This document shows positions 27,946-35,558 of a DNA stretch of 64,000 nt, piece by piece. Positions within the stretch are counted from its first letter, which is position 1, and the number at the start of each line of letters is the position of its first letter. Origin of the DNA: Petropleomorpha daqingensis (GTDB lineage Bacteria > Actinomycetota > Actinomycetes > Mycobacteriales > Geodermatophilaceae); assembly GCF_013408985.1 (NCBI RefSeq), contig NZ_JACBZT010000001.1:3472001-3536000 (forward strand), written 5' to 3'. The notes under the pieces were generated by a model. The model did not search any database, was not told where the DNA came from, and was given only the letters and a program-made list of their open reading frames with translations. The translations under genes were made by a program, and so were the position numbers.

Positions 27946-28550
27946 TCCGGCTGCTCCTCGCCGATGACCAGGCCCTGGTCCGTGGCGCGCTCGCCGCGCT
28001 GCTCGCGCTGGAGTCCGACCTGGAGGTGGTCGCCGAGGTCGGCCGGGGCGACCAGGTGGTCGAGGCGGCGGTGCGGGAGAAGGCGGACGTCGTCCTCATG
28101 GACGTCGAGATGCCCGGGCTCGACGGGATCGCGGCCACCGCGGTGCTGCGCAAGGCCCTGCCGTCGTGCCGGGTGCTGATCGTGACCACGTTCGGCCGGC
28201 CCGGCTACCTGCGCCGCGCGATCGAGGCCGGCGCCAGCGGGTTCGTCGTCAAGGACACCCCCGCCCGGCAGCTGGCCGAGGCGGTGCGCCGGGTGCACGC
28301 CGGGCTGCGGGTGCTCGACCCCGCCTTGGCCGAGGAGTCGCTGGTGTCGGGCGCCAGCCCGCTCACCACCCGGGAGACCGAGGTGCTCCGGGCGGCGCGC
28401 GGTGGGGACACGGTCGCCGACGTCGCCGCCGTCCTGCACCTGTCGGAGGGGACGGTGCGCAACCACCTCTCGGCCGCCATCGGCAAGACCGGCGCGCGCA
28501 ACCGCGCCGAGGCCGTCCGCCTCGCCGAGGACCGCGGCTGGCTCCTGTAG
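27942..28550 (+). CDS. Response regulator, NarL/DesR type
   Basis: A 202-residue LuxR-type regulator. The receiver domain has the acidic pair in LLLADDQALVRG, phospho-Asp in VVLMDVEMPGLDG and Lys in FVVKDTPARQ. The C-terminal helix-turn-helix spans LTTRETEVLRAARGGDTVAD and SEGTVRNHLSAAIGKTGARN. Its GTG start overlaps the kinase stop (GTGA). Likely target: the operon promoter near 24.96 kb. Confidence 0.93.
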   Translation: MIRLLLADDQALVRGALAALLALESDLEVVAEVGRGDQVVEAAVREKADVVLMDVEMPGLDGIAATAVLRKALPSCRVLIVTTFGRPGYLRRAIEAGASGFVVKDTPARQLAEAVRRVHAGLRVLDPALAEESLVSGASPLTTRETEVLRAARGGDTVADVAAVLHLSEGTVRNHLSAAIGKTGARNRAEAVRLAEDRGWLL

Positions 28551-28575
28551 GTGGTCTCGCCGCGCGACCGCACGC

Positions 28576-28651
28576 GGGTCAAGCCGCCTGGGGAGGGGAT
28601 GAGCCGCAGGAGCATGCGGCTCAACCCCGCCTCGGATGGGTCAAGCCGGGG
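28576..28651. repeat. REP-like GGTCAAGCCGC / GCGGCTCAACC cluster, left flank
   Basis: Several related copies lie together: GGGTCAAGCCGC (28576-28587), GATGAGCCGC (28599-28608), GCGGCTCAACCCCG (28616-28629) and GGGTCAAGCCGGGG (28638-28651), in both orientations. The same core recurs on the other side of the nuclease-like gene (29824-29899). The stop codon of that gene is inside this cluster. Confidence 0.6.
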
Positions 28652-29715
28652 ACGACGATGCGGTCGTCGGCGCGGGGTAACCAGCCGTCATCCCCTGTGT
28701 CCTCGCCCCGGAACCGACCCTCGACCCGCGGGATCTCCTGGAAGTCCCGCACCGTGGGCCCTGGGGTCTCGAGCGATCGCCGCACCTGTCGCTCCAGCGC
28801 GTCACGGCCTCCGTTCAGGTCCTCGGCGGCGACCCGCACGAACCGCACTCCCAGGGAGCGCAGATGATCCTCCGCCCGCTTCTCCCGCCACAGCTCTTCG
28901 TCCGGGGTGCGGCCGTACCTCGGTCGCTGGTACTTGATCCGGCCGTCGAACTCGATCGCCAGTGCGGCCTCGGGATACCAGCCGTCGACCACCTTGAGCA
29001 GCGTGCCGTCGACCCACAGCTCGACCTGCGGGACGAACCGCGGTAGCCCGAGGGCGGCGAAGGTCAGCCGGCCGCAGGTCTCCAGCCACGACTCGGCCCT
29101 GCCGTCAGCCAACGCGACCGCGCGGACCGCGCGGGGCACACCCGGGACGAAGCATTGCCGGGCCAGCACCGCGGCCAGTTCCTCACGACTGGTCAACCGG
29201 CGCAGCAGTGCGGCGTCGACCGCGGCGACCGCATGCACTTCGGGCCAGATGCGGGCGACGTCCACCAATGTCCGCGCCGCTGTGGTCACCCGGTATGCGC
29301 CACGGACGACCACGTCCTCATCGGGAAGGGTGGCGCGGGTCATCAGCCAGCCGGTTCCGCGACGCCAGCGGTGCGGATCGGTCAGCTGTACGACGTCGGT
29401 GCTCGACCGTGGGCCAGGCAGTCCCCAGATCCACGCGGCAGTGGCCCCGCTGAAGACGGCGGATGGTCGATCCAGGCTCGCCATGACGGCCAAGGCATCG
29501 AGACCGGGACGGCGGCTCGTCCGCGTCACCTCGGCGAGGTCGGCGGCAGTGACGAAGACGCCAGGTCGCAGCCGCACCCAGGTGCCGGCGCGCACGGCGG
29601 CGGCGGTCTCGACCTTGCCGATGCCGGAGGCGGTGAGGTCGGCGGCTGTGAACACGCCGAGCCGCCGGCGCACAGGCAGGTCGATGGCGAGCGGTAGGAA
29701 GAGCGGCGCGGGCAC
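28621..29715 (-). CDS. AbiEi-like/DUF559 nuclease-fold protein
   Basis: A protein of about 364 residues. The N-terminal third looks like the AbiEi-type winged-helix and antitoxin-like region (RRLGVFTAADLTASGIG, RAGTWVRLRPGVFV). The C-terminal part is a DUF559/Vsr-like PD-(D/E)XK fold: LAIEFDGRIKYQRPRY with acidic residues and Lys, then EKRAEDHLRSLGVRFVRV. Such proteins are common, often multicopy and poorly characterised in actinobacteria; no partner toxin is next to it. The GTG at 29715 is the first good in-frame start, without a strong ribosome binding site. REP-like repeats flank it on both sides. Confidence 0.7.
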   Translation of the reverse strand: MPAPLFLPLAIDLPVRRRLGVFTAADLTASGIGKVETAAAVRAGTWVRLRPGVFVTAADLAEVTRTSRRPGLDALAVMASLDRPSAVFSGATAAWIWGLPGPRSSTDVVQLTDPHRWRRGTGWLMTRATLPDEDVVVRGAYRVTTAARTLVDVARIWPEVHAVAAVDAALLRRLTSREELAAVLARQCFVPGVPRAVRAVALADGRAESWLETCGRLTFAALGLPRFVPQVELWVDGTLLKVVDGWYPEAALAIEFDGRIKYQRPRYGRTPDEELWREKRAEDHLRSLGVRFVRVAAEDLNGGRDALERQVRRSLETPGPTVRDFQEIPRVEGRFRGEDTGDDGWLPRADDRIVVPGLTHPRRG

Positions 29716-29823
29716 GGGTCCGAGGGTGGCGCCCCGCGCGAAGGCCGTGACCCTGCTCGTGGAATCTGTGGAGGGCGCGGTCTCCTGAGGAGGGGTGGGC
29801 CGGGACGGGGGCGATCGGTGATA

Positions 29824-29899
29824 GCGGCTCAACCCGGGCCGGTCGGGGGAGAGCCGCGGGAACACGCGGGCCCACCCAGCCCTGAGCGGCTCAACCCGG
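29824..29899. repeat. REP-like GCGGCTCAACCCGG pair, right flank
   Basis: Two identical 14-mers, GCGGCTCAACCCGG, at 29824-29837 and 29886-29899, with an inverted GAGCCGCGG at 29851-29859 between them, lie upstream of the nuclease-like gene and just before dus. The core matches the cluster at 28.6 kb. Confidence 0.65.
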
Positions 29900-29926
29900 A
29901 CAAGTCCGCCCACCTACCCTGGGGAC

Positions 29927-31072
29927 GTGACGACGACGGTGGCGCTCCCGGCCCTGAAGCTGGGGACGTTGAGCGTCGACCCCGCCGTCGTCCTCGCGCC
30001 GATGGCCGGCATCACGAACCCGGCCTTCCGGACCCTGTGCCGGGAGTTCGGGGCCGGCCTCTACGTCTGCGAGATGATCACCACCCGGGCGCTGGTCGAG
30101 CGCAACGAGAAGACGCTGCAGATGGTCCGGGCGACGCCGGACGAGAAGGACGCCTTCTCCGTGCAGCTCTACGGGGTCGACCCCGCCACCGTCGGCCGTG
30201 CGGTGCAGATGCTGGTCGACGAGGGGATCGCCGGCACCCGCCCGGCGCACATCGACCTCAACTTCGGCTGCCCGGTGCCCAAGGTGACCCGCAAGGGCGG
30301 CGGCTCGGCGCTGCCCTGGCGGCGAAGGCTGTTCGAGAACATCGTCCGTGAGGCGGTGCGAGCGGCCGGCGACGTCCCGGTGACGGTCAAGACCCGGATC
30401 GGCATCGACGCCGACCACCACACGTACGCAGACGCCGGCCGGATCGCGCAGGACGCCGGCGCCGCCGCGATCACCCTGCACGGCCGCACCGCCGACCAGC
30501 TCTACAGCGGCACTGCCGACTGGTCGCACATCGCCCGCCTGGTCGAGACCGTGGACATCCCGGTGCTGGGCAACGGCGACATCTGGGAGGCCGACGACGC
30601 GCTGCGCATGGTCGCCGAGACCGGGTGCGCGGGCGTCGTCATCGGCCGCGGCTGCCTGGGGCGGCCGTGGCTGTTCGGGGACCTGGCCGCCGCGTTCGCC
30701 GGGCAGCCGCGACGGGCGCTGCCGACCCTGCGGGAGGTCGCCGCCGTCATGCACCGGCACGCGACACTGCTCGGCGAGGAGCAGGGTGAGCGGCACGGCT
30801 GCACCGACTTCCGCAAGCACGTCGCCTGGTACCTCAAGGGTTTCTCGGTCGGCTCCGACGTCCGCAAGGCCCTCGCCATGGTGAGCTCCCTCGACGAGCT
30901 GGCCGACCTGCTCGCGCGGATCCCCGACCAGCCCTACCCGGTCGAGGTGCTCGGTGCCCCGCGGGGGCGCACGAGCCCGCCGCGGCCGGTGGCGCTCCCC
31001 GAGGGTTGGCTGGCCGACCGCGACGACCCTCGGCCGCCGGCCGGCGCGGAGCTCGAGGTGAGCGGCGGGTGA
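29927..31072 (+). CDS. dus: tRNA-dihydrouridine synthase (DusB-type)
   Basis: A 381-residue FMN enzyme that reduces uridines in the tRNA D-loop. The TIM-barrel start VVLAPMAGITNPAFRTLCRE, the catalytic-Cys segment LNFGCPVPKVTRKGGGSALP, the HGRTADQLYSG motif and the FMN-phosphate site CAGVVIGRGCLGRPWLF are all present. The C-terminus is somewhat extended by Pro-rich residues. GTG start; it overlaps the following DUF4878-like gene by four bases. Confidence 0.94.
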   Translation: MTTTVALPALKLGTLSVDPAVVLAPMAGITNPAFRTLCREFGAGLYVCEMITTRALVERNEKTLQMVRATPDEKDAFSVQLYGVDPATVGRAVQMLVDEGIAGTRPAHIDLNFGCPVPKVTRKGGGSALPWRRRLFENIVREAVRAAGDVPVTVKTRIGIDADHHTYADAGRIAQDAGAAAITLHGRTADQLYSGTADWSHIARLVETVDIPVLGNGDIWEADDALRMVAETGCAGVVIGRGCLGRPWLFGDLAAAFAGQPRRALPTLREVAAVMHRHATLLGEEQGERHGCTDFRKHVAWYLKGFSVGSDVRKALAMVSSLDELADLLARIPDQPYPVEVLGAPRGRTSPPRPVALPEGWLADRDDPRPPAGAELEVSGG

Positions 31073-31524
31073 CCGAGGGCCCGTACCTGTACGACGAGGG
31101 GCCGGAGCCGCTGCACACCGGCGCGGGCCGCCGCCGAGGCCGCCTCCTGGTGCTGATCTTCGCCGGCACCGTCCTGCTGGCGATCGCCGCCGTCGTCGTG
31201 CTGCCGCTGGTCAAGGGGACGGCGGAGGAGCAGTCGACCCAGGCCGTGCAGGTCTTCTACGCCGCCCTGGAGCAAGGTGACACCGACACCGCGTACAGCC
31301 TGCTCTGCAACGACGAGCGCGCCCGGTTGCAGCCGGACCAGGTCGCCGGGAAGTACGTCCGGTCCGGGACCCCCACGGTCGGGAAAGCGACAGCGGATCC
31401 CGGTGACAGCGGCGCCCGTGTGGTGACGGTCCGCTGGACCGACGGCGGGGCCGTGACCAGCACGTTCCTGACCGTCGTCAACGAGGACGGCGCCCACATC
31501 TGCGGAACGACGACGGACGGCTGA
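31069..31524 (+). CDS. Single-pass membrane protein with DUF4878-like domain
   Basis: A 151-residue protein: short cytoplasmic N-terminus, membrane helix (about 24-46, LLVLIFAGTVLLAIAAVVVL) and exported domain starting QAVQVFYAALEQGDTDTAYS, the same pattern as the C-terminal domain at 21.5 kb. Two cysteines (LLCN and HICG) may form a disulfide. It is translationally coupled to dus by GTGA overlap; the functional link is unclear. Confidence 0.7.
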   Translation: MTEGPYLYDEGPEPLHTGAGRRRGRLLVLIFAGTVLLAIAAVVVLPLVKGTAEEQSTQAVQVFYAALEQGDTDTAYSLLCNDERARLQPDQVAGKYVRSGTPTVGKATADPGDSGARVVTVRWTDGGAVTSTFLTVVNEDGAHICGTTTDG

Positions 31525-31581
31525 ACGAGACCGCGCGGACCGGGACCGGAAGTCTTCTCAGGAGCCGGTGAGGCTGCCACC

Positions 31582-31941
31582 ATGGCGCGCGCAATCGCTG
31601 GGCCAGCTCGAGAGGACGATCCGTTGTCGCAGCCGCCGTACCCGCCCGTTGCCGGTCCCCAGGTGGGCTATGTTCCCCCGGCCCCCGGCGCGCCGGCGCC
31701 CGGTGGGCCAGCGCCCGCCGCGCCGACCCAGGTGGTCTTCCCCGGTCAGGTGCAGCTCCCGCCGCAGCCGCAGTACGCGCCCACCCCGGCGCAGCAGCAG
31801 CCGCAGTCGTTCGCCACCGGTTTCCCGCAGTACCGGTCGCCGGCGCCGTCGCCCAAGAACCGGACCGGCCTGATCGTCGGCATCATCGTGTGCCTGGTCG
31901 TGATCGCCGGCGCGGTGATCGGGTTCCTGCTCATCGGCTGA
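31582..31941 (+). CDS. Small Pro-rich tail-anchored membrane protein
   Basis: A 119-residue protein with a Pro/Gln/Ala-rich soluble part and one C-terminal helix (about 95-117, TGLIVGIIVCLVVIAGAVIG). Two starts are possible: ATG 31582 with GGTGAGG upstream, or TTG 31624 with GAGAGGA upstream, which would give M-S-Q-P-P-Y-P-P, a common beginning of this protein type. No function recognised. Confidence 0.6.
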   Translation: MARAIAGPAREDDPLSQPPYPPVAGPQVGYVPPAPGAPAPGGPAPAAPTQVVFPGQVQLPPQPQYAPTPAQQQPQSFATGFPQYRSPAPSPKNRTGLIVGIIVCLVVIAGAVIGFLLIG

Positions 31942-31956
31942 GTTCCGCACTGGCCG

Positions 31957-31988
31957 GGTCCCGGGGGCGCTGCGGCGTGCCCGGGACC
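31957..31988 (+). terminator. Hairpin after the Pro-rich membrane protein
   Basis: GGTCCCGGG and CCCGGGACC form a perfect 9-bp stem around a 14-base loop, 16 bases after the stop. No U-tract. Confidence 0.65.
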
Positions 31989-31996
31989 TGTGTCGT

Positions 31997-32022
31997 CCAG
32001 GTCACATCGGTGTGCGACCTGG
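31997..32022. promoter_or_regulatory. Candidate operator upstream of ppdK
   Basis: CCAGGTC-N12-GACCTGG is a perfect 7-bp dyad with inner near-symmetry (GTCACA...TGTGCGAC) resembling CRP/GlxR-type half-sites. It lies about 120 bases before the ppdK start. A CRP-type regulator would fit a gluconeogenic gene, but this is only a pattern. Confidence 0.35.
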
Positions 32023-32144
32023 GCCGTCGTCCGCCAAGATCGCTCTAATTCCTGAAAGTGGACGTCCCAGACGTCTGCTCATCTGACCGCGTCTGCTCCA
32101 CGATGGAACGGTCCGGTCCGGGTGAACGAGCGCGGAGGTGCGCG

Positions 32145-34844
32145 GTGGCTGGCACGAAGTGGGTCTACGACTTCAGCGAGGGCAACAAGGACCAGAAGGA
32201 CCTGCTCGGCGGGAAGGGCGCGAACCTCGCCGAGATGACCAACCTGGGCCTGCCCGTCCCGCCCGGGTTCACCATCACCACCGACGCCTGCCGCTTCTAC
32301 CTGGAACACGGGTCGACTCCTCCGGACCTGTCCGACGAGGTCACCGAGCACCTGACCGCGCTCGAGAAGGCCATGGGCAAGACCCTCGGCGACCCGTCGG
32401 ACCCGCTGCTGGTCTCCGTGCGCTCCGGGGCGGCCGCCTCCATGCCCGGGATGATGGAGACCGTCCTCAACGTCGGGCTCAACGACGAGTCGGTGCAGGG
32501 CCTGGCCACCCAGTCCGGCAGCGACCGGTTCGCCTGGGACTCCTACCGCCGGCTGATCCAGATGTTCGGCAAGACGGTGCAGGGCATCGACGGCGAGCTG
32601 TTCGACGAGGCGCTCGACGAGGTCAAGCGCGAGCAGGGCACCGAGCTCGACCTGGACCTCGACGCCGAGCACCTCCAGGACGTCGTCCGGCGGTTCAAGG
32701 AGATCGTCAAGCAGCACACCGACCGCGACTTCCCGCAGGACCCGCGCGAGCAGATGGACCTCGCGATCAACGCCGTCTTCGACTCGTGGAACTCCGACCG
32801 GGCGATCCTCTACCGCCGCCGCGAGCGCATCCCGGGCGACGCCGGCACCGCGGTCAACGTGGTCGCGATGGTGTTCGGCAACCTCGGCATGGACTCCGGC
32901 ACCGGCGTCGCCTTCACCCGCGACCCGGGCAGCGGCGAGCAGGGTGTCTACGGCGACTACCTGCAGAACGCGCAGGGCGAGGACGTCGTCGCCGGCATCC
33001 GCAACACCGTGGCGCTGACCGAGCTCGAGCAGATCGACAAGGACGCGTACGACGAGCTGCTGCAGACCATGTCGACGCTCGAATCGCACTACCGGGACCT
33101 GTGCGACATCGAGTTCACGATCGAGCGCAACAAGCTGTGGATGCTGCAGACCCGCGTGGGCAAGCGCACCGCGGGCGCGGCGTTCCGGATCGCCACCCAG
33201 CTGGTCGACGAGGGCCTCATCGACATGGACGAGGCGGTCCGCCGGGTCACCGGCGACCAGCTCGCGCAGCTGATGTTCCCGCGCTTCACCGAGGGCGGCG
33301 ACGCCAAGAAGCTCACCCAGGGGATGAACGCCTCGCCGGGTGCCGCCGTCGGCAAGGCCGTCTTCTCCTCCGAGGCCGCGGTCGAGCAGGCGCAGAACGG
33401 CGAGAAGGTCATCCTCGTCCGCCGAGAGACCAACCCCGACGACCTCGCCGGCATGATCGCCGCCCAGGGCGTGCTCACCAGCCGCGGCGGCAAGACCTCG
33501 CACGCCGCCGTCGTGGCCCGCGGCATGGGCAAGACCTGCGTCTGCGGCGCCGAGGAGCTGCAGGTCGACACCAAGGCCAAGAAGTTCACCGCGCCCGACG
33601 GCACGGAGGTCACCGAGGGCGACGTCATCTCGATCGACGGCTCCACCGGCAAGGTCTGGCTGGGGGAGGTCCCGGTCGAGCCGTCGTCCGTCGTCCGGTA
33701 CTTCGAGGGGGAGGTGGATCCCGAAGCTGATGACACCGAGGCTTTGGTGAACAGCGTGCACCGGATCCTGACCCACGCCGACTCCCGCCGGCGGCTGGAC
33801 GTGCGGACCAACGCCGACACCCCGGAGGACTCCGCCCGCGCCCGTCGCTTCGGCGCGCACGGCATCGGGCTGTGCCGGACCGAGCACATGTTCCTCGGCG
33901 ACCGTCGTCAGCTGGTCGAGAAGCTGATCCTGGCCGAGGGGGACGACGACCGGCAGGCGGCGCTCGACGGCCTCGCCCCGCTGCAGAAGCAGGACTTCGT
34001 CGAGATCTTCGAGGCCATGGACGGGCTGCCGGTGACCGTGCGGCTGCTCGACCCGCCGCTGCACGAGTTCCTGCCCGACCTCACCGACCTCTCGGTCCGC
34101 GTGGCTGTCGCCGAGGCCGAAGGGCACCCCGACGAGGCCAACCTGCGGCTGCTGGCTGCCGTCCGCCGGCTGCACGAGCAGAACCCGATGCTCGGCCTGC
34201 GCGGCGTCCGGCTCGGGCTGGTGGTACCCGGCCTGTTCGCCATGCAGGTGCGCGCCATCGTCGAGGCGGCCTGCGAGCGGAAGAAGGCCGGCGGCGACCC
34301 GCGGCCGGAGATCATGATCCCGCTGGTCGGCGCGGTGCAGGAGCTCGAGGCGATCCGTGAGGAGACCGAGCAGGTCATCGCCTCGGTCTGCGAGGAGCAC
34401 GGTGCCGAGATCCGGCCGCTGATCGGCACGATGATCGAGGTCCCGCGGGCCGCGCTGACCGCGGCCGAGATCGCGCACTCGGCGGAGTTCTTCTCCTTCG
34501 GCACCAACGACCTGACCCAGATGACGTGGGGTTTCTCCCGGGACGACGTCGAGGCGGCGTTCTTCCACGCCTACCTGGACAAGGGCATCTTCGGGATCTC
34601 GCCGTTCGAGTCGCTGGACCTGGACGGCGTCGGTCGGCTGGTGCGGGTAGCGGCTCGCGAGGGCCGGGAGGCGCGGCCGGAGCTGAAGCTCGGGATCTGC
34701 GGCGAGCACGGCGGCGACCCGGAATCGGTGCACTTCTTCCACGAGGTCGGGCTGGACTACGTCTCCTGCTCGCCGTTCCGAGTGCCCGTGGCGCGGCTCG
34801 AGGCCGGCCGCGCGGCGCTCGGCGCGGAGAGCGTCGGGTCGTAG
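32145..34844 (+). CDS. ppdK: Pyruvate, phosphate dikinase
   Basis: An 899-residue enzyme interconverting pyruvate, ATP and phosphate with phosphoenolpyruvate, AMP and pyrophosphate. The N-terminal ATP-grasp domain begins WVYDFSEGNKDQKDLLGGKG. The phosphohistidine domain carries GGKTSHAAVVARGMGKTCVCG with the catalytic His, and the C-terminal TIM barrel has the GLCRTEHMF and GTNDLTQMTWGFSRDD motifs and CGEHGG. The GTG at 32145 is chosen for its GGAGGT site eight bases upstream. Length is standard. It would supply PEP from the pyruvate produced by pathways such as the one at 43-62 kb; that link is inference. Confidence 0.96.
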   Translation: MAGTKWVYDFSEGNKDQKDLLGGKGANLAEMTNLGLPVPPGFTITTDACRFYLEHGSTPPDLSDEVTEHLTALEKAMGKTLGDPSDPLLVSVRSGAAASMPGMMETVLNVGLNDESVQGLATQSGSDRFAWDSYRRLIQMFGKTVQGIDGELFDEALDEVKREQGTELDLDLDAEHLQDVVRRFKEIVKQHTDRDFPQDPREQMDLAINAVFDSWNSDRAILYRRRERIPGDAGTAVNVVAMVFGNLGMDSGTGVAFTRDPGSGEQGVYGDYLQNAQGEDVVAGIRNTVALTELEQIDKDAYDELLQTMSTLESHYRDLCDIEFTIERNKLWMLQTRVGKRTAGAAFRIATQLVDEGLIDMDEAVRRVTGDQLAQLMFPRFTEGGDAKKLTQGMNASPGAAVGKAVFSSEAAVEQAQNGEKVILVRRETNPDDLAGMIAAQGVLTSRGGKTSHAAVVARGMGKTCVCGAEELQVDTKAKKFTAPDGTEVTEGDVISIDGSTGKVWLGEVPVEPSSVVRYFEGEVDPEADDTEALVNSVHRILTHADSRRRLDVRTNADTPEDSARARRFGAHGIGLCRTEHMFLGDRRQLVEKLILAEGDDDRQAALDGLAPLQKQDFVEIFEAMDGLPVTVRLLDPPLHEFLPDLTDLSVRVAVAEAEGHPDEANLRLLAAVRRLHEQNPMLGLRGVRLGLVVPGLFAMQVRAIVEAACERKKAGGDPRPEIMIPLVGAVQELEAIREETEQVIASVCEEHGAEIRPLIGTMIEVPRAALTAAEIAHSAEFFSFGTNDLTQMTWGFSRDDVEAAFFHAYLDKGIFGISPFESLDLDGVGRLVRVAAREGREARPELKLGICGEHGGDPESVHFFHEVGLDYVSCSPFRVPVARLEAGRAALGAESVGS

Positions 34845-34917
34845 GCCCGGGCGGGCGGGAAGCCAACACCGTCCCCAGGCGTCCCACCCCGTCGTCCACG
34901 CGTGGTACCCATGACGC

Positions 34918-35547
34918 GTGGGGGTGCGGCTCGGGACGCTGATCGGCAGGATCGTCGGGGCCGCCGTGCTCGCGTTCGTGCTGCTGGTCACCTCGACGGC
35001 GCTGGGCATCTGGTGGACGGCGCGGCAGGACTCGCGCCCGCACTCCGACGCGATCGTGGTGCTGGGCTCGGCGCAGTACAACGGCGTCCCGTCGTCGATC
35101 TTCGAGGCACGGCTGGAGCACGCGATCACGCTGTACGAGGCCGGAGTCGCGCCGGTGATCGTCACCGTGGGTGGCAAGAAGTCCGGTGACCAGTTCACCG
35201 AGGCCGAGGCCGGCCGCGACTACCTGGCCCAGGCGGGCATCCCGTCCGACGCGCTGCTCGCCGTGCGCGGCGGGGTGGACACGCTGGAGAGCATGAAGCT
35301 GGTCGCCTCCGCGTTCCGCGAACGGGGGTGGACGTCGGCGGTGCTGGTCACCGATCCGTGGCACGCGATGCGCGCCGAGCGCATGGCCGACGACTCCGGC
35401 ATCGACGCCGCCAGTTCGCCGACCCGGCAGGGCCCGGCAGTGCAGACCCGCACCACGCAGTTCAAGTACATCCTCCGCGAGACGGCGGCGTACCTGCTCT
35501 ACCGCGCGACCGGGCACAGCGTGGCCGGCGCACCAGGGATCGGCTGA
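34918..35547 (+). CDS. YdcF/DUF218-family membrane-anchored protein
   Basis: A 209-residue protein with an N-terminal signal-anchor helix (about 7-33) and a DUF218 Rossmann-like domain (about 41-195) containing DAIVVLGSAQYNGVPS, VIVTVGGKKSGDQFTEAEAG and VLVTDPWHAMRAERMA. Family members have been linked to cell envelope or nucleotide-related functions, without a firm reaction here. It ends 11 bases before dnaG, so both may be co-transcribed. Confidence 0.85.
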   Translation: MGVRLGTLIGRIVGAAVLAFVLLVTSTALGIWWTARQDSRPHSDAIVVLGSAQYNGVPSSIFEARLEHAITLYEAGVAPVIVTVGGKKSGDQFTEAEAGRDYLAQAGIPSDALLAVRGGVDTLESMKLVASAFRERGWTSAVLVTDPWHAMRAERMADDSGIDAASSPTRQGPAVQTRTTQFKYILRETAAYLLYRATGHSVAGAPGIG

Positions 35548-35558
35548 GGGAGAAGCAC

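Noticed and set aside
32079-35198. A 1039-codon open frame on the minus strand
   Set aside because: It is antisense to ppdK and the YdcF-like gene, which have full family signatures. The frame is a GC-driven shadow with no recognisable protein.
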